Made by a program: the position numbers and the translations under genes | DNA from: Cytobacillus oceanisediminis 2691 | Lineage (GTDB): Bacteria > Bacillota > Bacilli > Bacillales > Cytobacillaceae | DNA: 64,000 nt | Assembly: GCF_000294775.2 (NCBI RefSeq) | Contig: NZ_CP015506.1 | Span: forward strand, 3,137,501-3,201,500 | Direction: 5' to 3' | Shown: positions 35,033 to 43,655 of the stretch, piece after piece | How the letters are laid out: each line of letters starts with the position of its first letter | Position numbering within the stretch: the first letter of the stretch is position 1 | Notes under the pieces: model-generated | The model's database searches: none | Told to the model about the DNA's origin: nothing | The model's input: only the letters and a program-made list of their open reading frames with translations

Positions 35033-35138
35033 TTTAAAAAATGTAAATTAAGGAGTATACTAACTTATGAGCTGGTATACTCCATCTCACAGAGACTCTC
35101 AGGCTATCGTCGTCCAAGACCCGCCTGAGGGTTTTTTT
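35033..35138 (+). ncRNA. Candidate short transcript with terminator between comK and the dndB-like genes
   Basis: TTTAAA (35033-35038), 17 bases and TATACT (35056-35061) resemble a promoter. A strong stem CTCAGGC/GCCTGAG (35098-35129) followed by GGTTTTTTT lies about 40 bases on. The -10 falls inside a perfect GGAGTATAC/GTATACTCC inverted repeat (35052-35083). There is no plus-strand gene for the terminator to serve, so a small RNA of about 70 nt, divergent from comK, is possible. Confidence 0.4.
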
Positions 35139-35155
35139 ATGCTGTTACATGATGC

Positions 35156-36190
35156 TCACCTCCTTTGCGTCTCCAGCCAATTGGCCATCTCCTCTATATT
35201 TCTCTTGCTTTTATCCAGGTAAAAGAATTCTCCTCTTGCCATTCCGTCAAATCTTCTCCACTCCGGATTCGTGCTGCTCCAGTTCACTTCCTTTATGCTA
35301 TCCATTCTCTCAGACAGACTTTGTTTTTTGGCAGAAAGGGATTGGTTTTCCCAGTCTTTAATTGAGTATAACGATACGGCCTGAATAAGCGAAAAGCTCG
35401 CCAGCATGGTTTCTTGATAGTTTCCGATTCTTTTAGGAGATTCAAAGGTGAAGAGTTTATCGAACCAGGAATTTACGATATCCATATAGGATTCATCCTC
35501 TACACCGGTATTCTCCTTCCATTCATCCGATCTGCTTAACAGCTTGCCTGCCATAAAAGTGGCCACAAGCAAGCGCAGCTGGGAGAGTGAGAGGAACTTT
35601 TTATTAGCTGGCCGAATAATAGCCCTTTTTTCGGTTTCCACACCTGCTTCTATTAAGTTTGCATTGGATTGAAGAATCCGGTTGGTAATCCCGTTTAAGC
35701 GGTCTCTGGAATCATAGGCGATTCGCTTGGACAATGCCACCTGTTTCCCTTTTGTGTTTAGATCAATAAAAAGCTGGTTTTCCTCATCTATGGAGAGGCC
35801 TTCAAGGACCTGAATGGAAATCTCTGTCTTTTCCAGCATATATTGAAGATGATAAGCATTCCGGATCTCTTCGTCCTTTTCACTTTTCATGCTCATAAAA
35901 ATTTGATCCTCGAGCTGAAGCAGGGCTTTCATCCGGTGTGATCCATCTACGATTTTTAATCTGCCTGGAATTTGTCCTCCTAACATCCCCTCTTCTGCTG
36001 CGGCAACCAGCGGCGGCATATATATTTCTCCCCCTGCAGCATTCGAGAAAATATACTTTTTAATCCGTCTGACCTGAAGCTGATTCGTGTCTCTCAGAAT
36101 AAGCCTTTCATCTTTATGCATATTGACAAGTTCGGAAACAGACACCGCTATAAAAGTCTGCCGCTTAGTGAAAATATCATGAACAATCAC
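35156..36190 (-). CDS. DGSHR-motif protein, DndB-like (second of pair)
   Basis: The 344-residue protein contains RLKIVDGSHRMKALLQ near 78-93 and QLFIDLNTKGKQVALS near 140, the two conserved blocks of DGQHR/DndB-type proteins (ParB-like nuclease fold, here with Q changed to S). DndB regulates the dnd phosphorothioation operon, but no dndA, C, D or E homologue lies in this window. It starts with GTG overlapping the stop of its partner (GTGA), 9 bases after GGAGG, so the two are coupled and probably form a heteromer. Function as a DNA-binding regulator or defence component is inference. Confidence 0.7.
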   Translation of the reverse strand: MIVHDIFTKRQTFIAVSVSELVNMHKDERLILRDTNQLQVRRIKKYIFSNAAGGEIYMPPLVAAAEEGMLGGQIPGRLKIVDGSHRMKALLQLEDQIFMSMKSEKDEEIRNAYHLQYMLEKTEISIQVLEGLSIDEENQLFIDLNTKGKQVALSKRIAYDSRDRLNGITNRILQSNANLIEAGVETEKRAIIRPANKKFLSLSQLRLLVATFMAGKLLSRSDEWKENTGVEDESYMDIVNSWFDKLFTFESPKRIGNYQETMLASFSLIQAVSLYSIKDWENQSLSAKKQSLSERMDSIKEVNWSSTNPEWRRFDGMARGEFFYLDKSKRNIEEMANWLETQRR

Positions 36191-37281
36191 GGCTTCAGCC
36201 CTCCCTGTTCGATTTTCTTTTTGAATTCCAATGAGGTCTGCTGGATTTTTCTCGTGGCAGAATGGCCTTTAATTTTGGAAGACACCGGGTCTAACAAATG
36301 CCGGAACATCGGATCATCGTGCTTCCAGCTGCACTCGAATTTTAAGTGTTTGAGTTCGTGTATAGCTTCTTTGCAGGATAAGTTATGAGTCCTGGTCAGC
36401 TGGTTGGCACAATAAGCAAGAGCAATTTGCACACCGGAGTAACCGCTAACAAATTTAAATCTGTTAGCGCTTCTCTTCGGGAAAATCTGCTGCCATACTT
36501 GAAAAAATTCGACTGCAATCTCTTCTGCTTCCTTCGGATTGCATCTGTAATATGGGGGACCTTTTTTTACAGTCAAAATACCTTCAAACAAGGCAATGAT
36601 GCATCTCTTCATGGTGGCTAATGATGTAAGTGCGGAGTTGTGAATGGAAATTCTGGAAAGGCTTTGTTCTATTTCAAAGATTGACTGAAGCTTCGCTGCA
36701 ACAGTTCTTGTCAGCTCAGTATATGGGTCACGCTGATCATAAAGCATGATCTGCCCGATGTGAGCTTCTCTTCTTTCAGTATTTATGTCTGTGAAAAGCT
36801 GTTTCTCCTCAGAGGCTGTCAAATCCAGGAATACCTGCATGGCAACGGGATATTCTTTCAATCTTTCAATATAAGTCTGCAGTTTGATTGCTTCATCCAG
36901 CCTGCCTGTTTCTTCCGCTGATTCTTTTCTGGATTTAAGATGGCTTATGGCGGATGAAAAACTCGCGCTTCTGTGCTGTCCATCAATGATGTAAAGCTTG
37001 CTTCCGGGAGTCAGTTCCCATCCATCCTCCGTTTGGCGAATCGCGCCTCTGGCCGAAAACACAAATGGGGAAAAGTAAAAATCCCTGCCTTCTTCAAGCG
37101 ATTGGATGATAAACTCTCTAATCTCCACCCGCCTTTTTGGATCCAGCTTTCTCTGAACTTCCTCATCCACTTCAAAAACAGCTTCCAAAGTCGCATACCG
37201 CAGCTGAGTAGCCAGTACTTTTTTACCGAATTGATTGTAAGCTGATCCCATAATTCTGGTTAATACGCCAATATCTGTCAT
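36187..37281 (-). CDS. DGQHR-domain protein, DndB-like (first of pair)
   Basis: The protein has about 364 residues. KLYIIDGQHRSASFSSAI at 95-112 is the diagnostic DGQHR motif, and KQLFTDINTERREAHIGQIM near 160 is the second conserved block (DIN). It shares this arrangement with the following protein but little else, so the two are ancient paralogues. I place the start at ATG 37281, 6 bases after GGGGTG; a more distant upstream ATG lies over the -10 region. It heads a two-gene operon with a good sigma-A promoter. Confidence 0.75.
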   Translation of the reverse strand: MTDIGVLTRIMGSAYNQFGKKVLATQLRYATLEAVFEVDEEVQRKLDPKRRVEIREFIIQSLEEGRDFYFSPFVFSARGAIRQTEDGWELTPGSKLYIIDGQHRSASFSSAISHLKSRKESAEETGRLDEAIKLQTYIERLKEYPVAMQVFLDLTASEEKQLFTDINTERREAHIGQIMLYDQRDPYTELTRTVAAKLQSIFEIEQSLSRISIHNSALTSLATMKRCIIALFEGILTVKKGPPYYRCNPKEAEEIAVEFFQVWQQIFPKRSANRFKFVSGYSGVQIALAYCANQLTRTHNLSCKEAIHELKHLKFECSWKHDDPMFRHLLDPVSSKIKGHSATRKIQQTSLEFKKKIEQGGLKP

Positions 37282-37300
37282 ATTTCTCACCCCGAGATTT

Positions 37301-37330
37301 ATTATAGGCATGTTGTCTGATTATTGTAAA
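37301..37330 (-). promoter_or_regulatory. Sigma-A promoter of the DGQHR/DGSHR operon
   Basis: On the minus strand TTTACA (37330-37325), an 18-base spacer and a perfect TATAAT (37306-37301) precede the start codon by only about 20 bases, giving a very short leader that contains the ribosome binding site. Confidence 0.7.
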
Positions 37331-37470
37331 TTCATTTTTCACCATCACACTCGCTCCGTTCTTTCTAAGGCCTGATTTTAATAAGTCAGCCTGCTTTCAT
37401 ACTATTGACGGAAGCGGAAAGACAAGATAAAATATGCAGCTAAATTTTCGAACCTAGCGTGAGACTTTTA

Positions 37471-37490
37471 TTTGTGATTTATGTCACAAA
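37471..37490. promoter_or_regulatory. CRP/FNR-type palindrome
   Basis: TTTGTGA-TTTATG-TCACAAA is a perfect 7-bp inverted repeat that contains TGTGA-N6-TCACA, the binding pattern of CRP/FNR-family regulators (Bacillus Fnr binds TGTGA-N6-TCACT). It sits about 140 bases upstream of the DGQHR promoter in a 330-bp gap with no other gene. Confidence 0.5.
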
Positions 37491-37627
37491 CACCTTCTTG
37501 AAACACTCTTTTCAACCTTTCTAAAAAAAAACAGATATAAAAGAAAACAAATTTTCCTCTAATTTCGAACATTTTGTGACAGCATGAATGGATGTTTCCT
37601 TCTGCTTAGAAATGCACTTTCATAATC

Positions 37628-37663
37628 AAAAAAGCATAATCTCCTCATACGGAAATTATGCTT
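37628..37663 (-). terminator. Terminator of the sucrose operon
   Basis: AAGCATAAT pairs with ATTATGCTT (37632-37663) and is followed on the minus strand by TTTTTTG. It lies 34 bases beyond the fructokinase stop. Confidence 0.75.
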
Positions 37664-37696
37664 CATTGCATCTTCTTTTAATATCAACATGGGGTG

Positions 37697-38674
37697 TCAT
37701 CTTTCCTGTTCTTTTATAAGAGCCAGCACCTTTTCCTTAACAGGCAGTGCCGGTATAGCCCCCTTGCCTGCAGCGGTTAAGGCCCCGCTTGCATTAGCAA
37801 ACAGCAAAATGTCTGCATGCTTTTCTCTTAATATACTTAACACATTTTCAGGGTTTGCATTAGCTTCCAGAAGCTTGAATAAAAATCCGCCAATAAATGC
37901 ATCTCCTGCACCAGTGGTATCCTGGGCATCTACTGTGAATCCCGAAGAGTCCCATTTATCAGCTTGTGTATATAATTCGGCTCCATCAGCGCCCTTTGTA
38001 TAGACCACAGCCTGAACATCTCCCTTGAAGAGTGAAGCAATCGCTTCATCCTCATCACTGATTCCGGTGATGAATTCCAGTTCTTCATCCGAAACCTTCA
38101 AAATATGAGCATGGGGCACAAATTCAAGAATGGCAGCCCGGCAATCCTCTGGATTCTCCCATAACGGCAGTCTGACATTCGGATCAAAACTGACAAGACC
38201 GCCCTTTTTCTTCATTACTTCCACAGCTCTCTTATGGGCTATTTTCATTGGGCTATTGACCAGGTCCACCGAGCAGAAGTGCAGGATATCCCCTTCACCA
38301 AACCACTCTTCCTGCAGCTCCGATTCTTCAAACAGCAAATCTGCAGAGGGTTTCCGGTAGAAAGAAAAATCCCGCTCACCGTTTTCTTTCAGAGAAACAA
38401 ACGCAAGTCCTGTGTTCGCTTCGCTGGTGCGGAGAATCTTGTCTGTCTCCACCCCAGCGTTTTGAAGCTGTTCAATCAGAAAATCGCCAAATGCATCATA
38501 ACCGAGCTTTGTAATCATCGATGCATTGTGTCCAAACTTTGCCACAGCCGCAGCAACATTAGCCGGCGCACCGCCCGGGGCCCGCTCAAAAGCAGTGACA
38601 TCCTTTAATGCATCCCCCTTCTCGAGCGGGATAAAATCTATTAATACTTCACCTATCGAGTATAATTTCGTCAT
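37697..38674 (-). CDS. scrK: Fructokinase (PfkB family)
   Basis: The 325-residue ribokinase-fold sugar kinase phosphorylates the fructose released from sucrose 6-phosphate cleavage. PfkB signatures are GGAPANVAAAVAKFG at about 34-48 and DTTGAGDAFIGGFLFK near 247-262, whose Asp is the catalytic base. It is the last gene of the sucrose operon, 10 bases after the hydrolase, behind AAGGGTGAGAAC. A strong terminator follows. Confidence 0.9.
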   Translation of the reverse strand: MTKLYSIGEVLIDFIPLEKGDALKDVTAFERAPGGAPANVAAAVAKFGHNASMITKLGYDAFGDFLIEQLQNAGVETDKILRTSEANTGLAFVSLKENGERDFSFYRKPSADLLFEESELQEEWFGEGDILHFCSVDLVNSPMKIAHKRAVEVMKKKGGLVSFDPNVRLPLWENPEDCRAAILEFVPHAHILKVSDEELEFITGISDEDEAIASLFKGDVQAVVYTKGADGAELYTQADKWDSSGFTVDAQDTTGAGDAFIGGFLFKLLEANANPENVLSILREKHADILLFANASGALTAAGKGAIPALPVKEKVLALIKEQER

Positions 38675-38684
38675 GTTCTCACCC

Positions 38685-40175
38685 TTAACGTGTAATGCCT
38701 TGCTTTAACTCATGCTTCGTATAAGTGCAGCTGACTTTTTTGTCGCTGAACAATCTGATTCCGTTAGACCCTTTTCCAGGAAAGACTCTTGCCGTGAACA
38801 CTGCTTCCCCATCATTGATAAAAATCTCAGCAATACTGTGGTCAACAAATACTTGAACTCTTACAGAAGAATCGATTTTCAGTTCTGAGCTCCTTACAAA
38901 ACCGTATTCCCCGCCAAATGAGGATGCAAATTTTTCCCGGTTCAGACTCACAGCTTGTGAGCTGCGGTCAAACTCAAGCACTAAACCCTCTTTTTCAGAA
39001 GCAAAAAGCTCAATCCCAAATACATCAGCATCTAGTGTATCAAAATTAAATTCGAGCTCGTGCTGCCCGATTCCTTCATCAATTATCAGGCTTCCCGACT
39101 CAATGGACACGCTGCTCGTTTCCGACTTTACGCGAAGCTGCTTCAGCATATCTGCCGGTCTTTGAGCAAGCTTCCCATCGACAAGACACAGCTCACGCGG
39201 AATTGACAGGCAATGCGCCCAGTCTTCCTTATCACTCGGATAATCGATTTCACCCATTCCGGCCCATGAAAATAACAGGCGCTCATTATGTTTGCCGGCA
39301 AAAGTTTGCGGAGCGTAAAAATCAAATCCTTTTTCAAGCTCCTGGAAATGCTCAGGCTCAAATGAAAGAGCTTCTATATCCAAATGGCCCACTGCATACA
39401 TGACATTATACAGATTATGGTAATCATACCCTTCAGGCTTTAACCCTTGAGGTGAGAAAATCAGCACATCTTTGCCGTCGAGCTCGAAATAATCCGGACA
39501 CTCCAGCATATACACCGAATCAGGAAAAACAATCTGCAGATTCAGCTCCCCTTTAAATGACCAATCAATGGCATTTTCAGATTCATAGACAATGATGGCA
39601 CCAGTCAGGTTTTCACACTGTGCACCAAGCAGCATATAGTAGCGACCGTTCTTTTCAAACACCTTTGGATCGCGGACATGCCCGGTATAGCCCTGCGGAA
39701 CCCCTTCAATAATCGGGTTGTTTTCATATTTTTGAATCTTCCCTTCCTGATCCATGATTGCCAGGCACTGATTCGCCGATCTTTCCTCTGCACTGTATTT
39801 GATATTGCCTGTGTAATACAAATAGAGCATTCCGTCCACCTCAAGGGAAGCTCCGGAATAGGCACCATGGGACTCATAATCCTCCACCGGAACCAGTGCA
39901 GCCGGGAGACGCTCCCAGTTCACAAGGTCCGCTGATTTTACATGGGCCCAATGCTTCATGCCGTGCATAGCACCGAACGGGTACCACTGATAAAACACGT
40001 GGAATTCACCGTTGTAATAGGCAAGCCCATTAGGGTCATTAATTAAACCGTACAGCGGGTGGATATGGTAGGCCGGCTTCCATACGGATTCTGCGGATTT
40101 TTCCCGGAGCCTCTCCAGTTCATTCTCTTTTGCGTCATATAACGATCTATACTTCTCTTCTGTATATCTCTCCAT
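38685..40175 (-). CDS. scrB: Sucrose-6-phosphate hydrolase (GH32)
   Basis: The 496-residue GH32 enzyme has the nucleophile motif HPLYGLINDPNGLAYY near 38-53, the transition-state RDPKVF near 167 and the acid/base Glu in YMLECPDYF near 225. A C-terminal beta-sandwich with SIAEIFINDGEAVFTARVFP follows. It cleaves sucrose 6-phosphate to glucose 6-phosphate and fructose after PTS uptake. It is cytoplasmic, with no signal peptide. It lies between scrA and scrK and uses GGAGAGGACTTAGT ahead of ATG. Confidence 0.92.
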   Translation of the reverse strand: MERYTEEKYRSLYDAKENELERLREKSAESVWKPAYHIHPLYGLINDPNGLAYYNGEFHVFYQWYPFGAMHGMKHWAHVKSADLVNWERLPAALVPVEDYESHGAYSGASLEVDGMLYLYYTGNIKYSAEERSANQCLAIMDQEGKIQKYENNPIIEGVPQGYTGHVRDPKVFEKNGRYYMLLGAQCENLTGAIIVYESENAIDWSFKGELNLQIVFPDSVYMLECPDYFELDGKDVLIFSPQGLKPEGYDYHNLYNVMYAVGHLDIEALSFEPEHFQELEKGFDFYAPQTFAGKHNERLLFSWAGMGEIDYPSDKEDWAHCLSIPRELCLVDGKLAQRPADMLKQLRVKSETSSVSIESGSLIIDEGIGQHELEFNFDTLDADVFGIELFASEKEGLVLEFDRSSQAVSLNREKFASSFGGEYGFVRSSELKIDSSVRVQVFVDHSIAEIFINDGEAVFTARVFPGKGSNGIRLFSDKKVSCTYTKHELKQGITR

Positions 40176-40230
40176 ACTAAGTCCTCTCCTGTAAAAATAG
40201 AGAAGAGAGGAATTTCTCCCTCCAATTCTA

Positions 40231-41661
40231 TTAATCTAAGTTTGGTTTTTTCACTTTAAAGTACACAACCGTCAAAATCGCTCCTACCGCCAGTGCAAGC
40301 ACATTGGCGATAATATAGTTGATATGTCCGTTTCCTTGTGCCGCCACAATCGCGAAACCAGGCAGTGCAGTCGCACCAAAGCCTAATGCCTTGATTCCTG
40401 TCATATATACATACGCTCCTCCGATGGCACCGCCAATACAGCCCATAACGAGCGGAAATCTATATTTCACGTTAACCCCAAACAGTGCAGGCTCAGAGAT
40501 TCCGAACAATGTCGAACCAAACGCTGAAATGCCAATCTGTTTGGCTTTATCATTTTTCCATAGAGCCAAAGTATACCCAAGCACTGCTCCACCCTGTCCC
40601 ATTAAAGCAACCGACATCAGCGGCATGATAAAGTTCGATCCTGTGTCAGCAATCAGCTGTGCTTCAACTGCTCCAATGACGTGATGAAGGCCGGTAATAA
40701 CAATCACCTGCTGGATTCCGGCAAACAGCATGAACCCGACAATGCCTAAGTTATCGACACTCCACATCAGACCCGCGGTAATGCCATCGGATAAGAGACG
40801 GCCAAATGGGCCAATAGCCGAGAATAATAGAAAACCAGAAACGACAATCGTTAGAAAAGGCGCAAGGAAAAGCTTGATAATATCCGGCACTTTTCTGCTG
40901 AAAAATTGGTCAAGCTTAGCCACAACAAGTCCCATTAACAATGCAATGATAATCCCGCCCTGGAAGGCAACAAGTGAAATCTTTAAGCCGAATAAACTGA
41001 TGACTTCCGGCTCGACCGTTCCGTTTCCAACTAAATAAGCGTTTGCAAGATCGGGGTGAAGCATAATCGCACCAAGCACTAACCCTAGAACCGGGTTGCC
41101 GCCAAAACGCTTTGTTGCTGAATACACAACAAGCAATGGCAGAATCGTAAAGATACCGGTTGACATGATACTGATAAAGCGATTAAAGCCAGCAATGGCC
41201 GGATACATTTCAACCACCGGCTGTTCACCGAAAATCCCTTCCTGACTGAGAAGTCCTGTAACCCCCATCAAAAGTGCAGCAGCCAATAAGCCTGGAATAA
41301 TTTCAACAAACACATCGGATAAAGCCTTAATCCCTTTTTGGAAAGCATTCTGTTTCTGGGCAGATTGCTCTTTTACGTCACCAAGTGACATTCCTGAGAT
41401 GCCTGCTTCTTCTGTGAAGACAGCATACACATCATTAACTGTACCTGCCCCAAAGATAATCTGCAGCTGATCTCCAGCTACGAACGAACCTTTCACAAAA
41501 TCAAGCTCTCCAATCGCCTTCGTGTCTGCCAGTGAATTATCTTTCAGAACCAGCCGCAGCCTTGTGGCACAGTGGGCTGCACCTTGAAGGTTTTCCTTCC
41601 CTCCAATTAACTTTTGTAATACTTGTACTGTTGGCAGGTATTTGGATTTTATGTTTGCCAT
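40231..41661 (-). CDS. scrA: Sucrose PTS EIIBC component
   Basis: The 476-residue protein has an EIIB domain at the N-terminus (phosphorylated Cys in AAHCATRLRLVL near 32) and an EIIC domain of about ten membrane helices with GLHHVIGAVEAQLI near 325. No EIIA domain is present, so it must share a glucose-type EIIA, as other Bacillus sucrose permeases do. It imports sucrose as sucrose 6-phosphate. Two LacI-type operators and a cre site lie upstream, and the first operator abuts its ribosome binding site GGGGAGG. Confidence 0.9.
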   Translation of the reverse strand: MANIKSKYLPTVQVLQKLIGGKENLQGAAHCATRLRLVLKDNSLADTKAIGELDFVKGSFVAGDQLQIIFGAGTVNDVYAVFTEEAGISGMSLGDVKEQSAQKQNAFQKGIKALSDVFVEIIPGLLAAALLMGVTGLLSQEGIFGEQPVVEMYPAIAGFNRFISIMSTGIFTILPLLVVYSATKRFGGNPVLGLVLGAIMLHPDLANAYLVGNGTVEPEVISLFGLKISLVAFQGGIIIALLMGLVVAKLDQFFSRKVPDIIKLFLAPFLTIVVSGFLLFSAIGPFGRLLSDGITAGLMWSVDNLGIVGFMLFAGIQQVIVITGLHHVIGAVEAQLIADTGSNFIMPLMSVALMGQGGAVLGYTLALWKNDKAKQIGISAFGSTLFGISEPALFGVNVKYRFPLVMGCIGGAIGGAYVYMTGIKALGFGATALPGFAIVAAQGNGHINYIIANVLALAVGAILTVVYFKVKKPNLD

Positions 41662-41680
41662 TTGTCTATTTCCTCCCCTT

Positions 41681-41714
41681 TATACAGAAACGGAACCGGT
41701 TCCATTTCTGTATA
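41681..41714. promoter_or_regulatory. Sucrose operator O1 inside a 34-bp palindrome
   Basis: GGAACCGGTTCC (41692-41703) is flanked by TATACAGAAA and TTTCTGTATA, giving a near-perfect 34-bp palindrome directly before the scrA ribosome binding site. It fits a LacI-family operator, and in RNA it would form a stable hairpin in the leader. Confidence 0.75.
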
Positions 41715-41746
41715 AAAAAATAGTCATGTTTGTTTATTGTCTCTTT

Positions 41747-41758
41747 GGAACCGGTTCC
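41747..41758. promoter_or_regulatory. Sucrose operator O2
   Basis: A perfect GGAACCGGTTCC, 55 bases centre-to-centre from O1. This spacing allows looping or cooperative binding by the LacI-type regulator encoded next to it. Confidence 0.75.
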
Positions 41759-41812
41759 TTTTCAGTTCAAAAAACAACCCGCCTCTTAACCCTTATATGG
41801 ATTCGTCGCGCG

Positions 41813-41824
41813 GGAACCGGTTTC
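41813..41824. promoter_or_regulatory. Sucrose operator O3
   Basis: GGAACCGGTTTC, one mismatch from O1 and O2, 66 bases from O2 and close to the 3' end of the regulator gene. Confidence 0.65.
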
Positions 41825-41870
41825 ATTAATTTGATTATAGTACAGTTTTCAGTTTTCAACAACCTATTTT

Positions 41871-41884
41871 TGAAAACGTTATCA
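41871..41884. promoter_or_regulatory. cre site (CcpA)
   Basis: TGAAAACGTTATCA matches the consensus TGWAANCGNTNWCA at every position. It lies upstream of the scrA operators and overlaps the last codon of scrR, so glucose repression of scrA-scrB-scrK through CcpA is expected. Confidence 0.65.
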
Positions 41885-42871
41885 GCTTTTTACACTTTTC
41901 ACGCTCTCACCTTCAATAAAATCAAAACCGGAGACTTGCAAGTTCGGGACCTCTTCGCCATTAGTCAATTTAATAATCGTTTCGGCAGCCATGACACCTG
42001 TCTCTTCATTTTTAAAGCGAATGGTCGTTAGGGCAGGATGAATGACTCCTGAGATATTGTATCCGCCAAACCCAGCGATTGAAAAATCCTTCGGCACTTT
42101 TTTCCCCAGTTTCGTGATAGTCTTCATCGCCCCAAACGCAATTGTGTCAGTAGCACAAATAATGGCTGTCAGCGAACTCTCCTCGAGCACTTCCTGTGTA
42201 ACTCTGGCTGCATCCTGCAAATCAAACTGGGACACAAAGGTTTTAACATCAGAGACTCCAGCAGACTTTAAACCCTCCATTATTCCCTGCTTCCGGCGCT
42301 GCCCTACGGCTATATCACTTTCCGCCACTCCGATATATGCCACAGCGCGATGCCCTTTTTGTGCAACATACTGGCCCATTTTAAACCCTGCCTGATAATC
42401 GTCATTAATAATGCAGGTGACATGACCGACCTCCTGGGCGACGATTAAAACTGGAATTTGTATGGAGTTAATCGTCTCGATGTGCTTTTCCGTTACCCCT
42501 GTCGCAATCAGAATAATGCCATCCACTTTTTGGCGTGACAAGCTGATCAGGCTTTCGATTTCACGGTCAACATGCTTGCTTGTGCTAATGATCAAGGTGG
42601 TGTAATCCCGCTTTCTCAGCTCTTCATCAATGGCCATAAGCACCGTCGATGTAACATAAGAATCAAGCGTTGGGGCAATTACTCCAATAAAGTTTGTTTT
42701 CTTTGCCTTCAGGCTTTGCGCAAACGAATTAGGTTCATACTTCGTTTCCTCAACCACCTTTCTGATTTTGGCTTTTGTCTGTTCGCTTACATGGCCGCCA
42801 TTCAAATACCTGGAAACCGTACTCTTGGCAACTCCGGCAAGCTTTGCTATATCTTTGATCGTTGTATTCAT
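41882..42871 (-). CDS. scrR: LacI-family sucrose operon regulator
   Basis: The 329-residue regulator has an N-terminal LacI HTH (TIKDIAKLAGVAKSTVSRYL at 3-22, hinge helix near 50) and a periplasmic-binding-protein-like sensor domain (FIGVIAPTLDSYVT near 62, ending near 325). It lies directly upstream of scrA in the same orientation, and three GGAACCGGTTCC-type sites lie in the gap, so it most likely represses the sucrose genes until a sucrose-derived ligand appears. Confidence 0.88.
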   Translation of the reverse strand: MNTTIKDIAKLAGVAKSTVSRYLNGGHVSEQTKAKIRKVVEETKYEPNSFAQSLKAKKTNFIGVIAPTLDSYVTSTVLMAIDEELRKRDYTTLIISTSKHVDREIESLISLSRQKVDGIILIATGVTEKHIETINSIQIPVLIVAQEVGHVTCIINDDYQAGFKMGQYVAQKGHRAVAYIGVAESDIAVGQRRKQGIMEGLKSAGVSDVKTFVSQFDLQDAARVTQEVLEESSLTAIICATDTIAFGAMKTITKLGKKVPKDFSIAGFGGYNISGVIHPALTTIRFKNEETGVMAAETIIKLTNGEEVPNLQVSGFDFIEGESVKSVKS

Positions 42872-42895
42872 GGAATGTTCACCTTTTGGATTTAG

Positions 42896-43372
42896 AATTG
42901 CTTATATTATATATGAATAGTTGAAGTAATTATAGAGAGGTGCGTGTGGGAACTATCGTACAGCTGGTAAGATTAGATTTATTCTACGATATTTCAGCTT
43001 TCATTACAGTCTTACCGGGATCACTGTTACGACTAACTATCTCACCTGCCGCTGTACCTTACCAAAATCTTTTTTACTTGCAAGATGGCTGGTTTTCAAA
43101 CGGAAAATTATGCTGTAGTGGATGGTTATTTTATAATTCTATGCCTTGCTTAACTATCCTGTCCTGTTGAAGAAGTGAAAATTAACTAAAACTTTATCAA
43201 AAAGTCAAGAAAAAGGACAAGATATTGACATTGCAATATTGCTGCACCTAGTAGATTTCTGAAGGATCCTTATACCCGTCTGGCTAATGCAGTGGACGCT
43301 CTACCGGGATTCCACGTAAATCTCAGTAGTTTTTTCTAACTAGATCCTGGATGTAATCTGCCCTGCTTTTTA
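42896..43372. other. Gene-poor region between scrR and the D-aminoacylase gene
   Basis: About 480 bases. A 76-codon plus-strand frame (42940-43170) and a short frame reading DPYTRLANAVDALPGFHVNL near 43263-43322 show no ribosome binding site or recognisable family. The second resembles a coding fragment, so a decayed plus-strand gene ending at the terminator at 43373-43414 is possible. Confidence 0.3.
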
Positions 43373-43414
43373 AAAGGCTAGAAAATTGACGTTAGTCTTT
43401 TCTAGCCTTTTTAT
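43373..43414. terminator. Bidirectional terminator downstream of the D-aminoacylase gene
   Basis: AAAGGCTAGAAAA pairs with TTTTCTAGCCTTT over 13 bp. T-tracts are present in both directions. It is about 240 bases past the D-aminoacylase stop and is the first strong terminator on that transcript. Confidence 0.75.
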
Positions 43415-43655
43415 TTATTAATTATTCTTAATACCATTTTCCCATAAATTTTTTCCAAATACAATTTCGGCTTCAGCTATTTCTTCTAATGGATATATTA
43501 ATAGTCTTTTTCCCAATTACCTTCACTCTTCATTCTGCTCTGATCTCAGAGGATTTCATTTTGAATAACTTTAATTGAAAGGGAAAAAGACATCATTATC
43601 GTCAAGAATTCTTCAATTTGCAGATTTCCGGTAAGTGGTTAAATTCTGTAAATCT

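Noticed and set aside
42940..43170. 76-codon plus-strand frame
   Set aside because: No ribosome binding site and no recognisable family; kept only as part of a gene-poor region.
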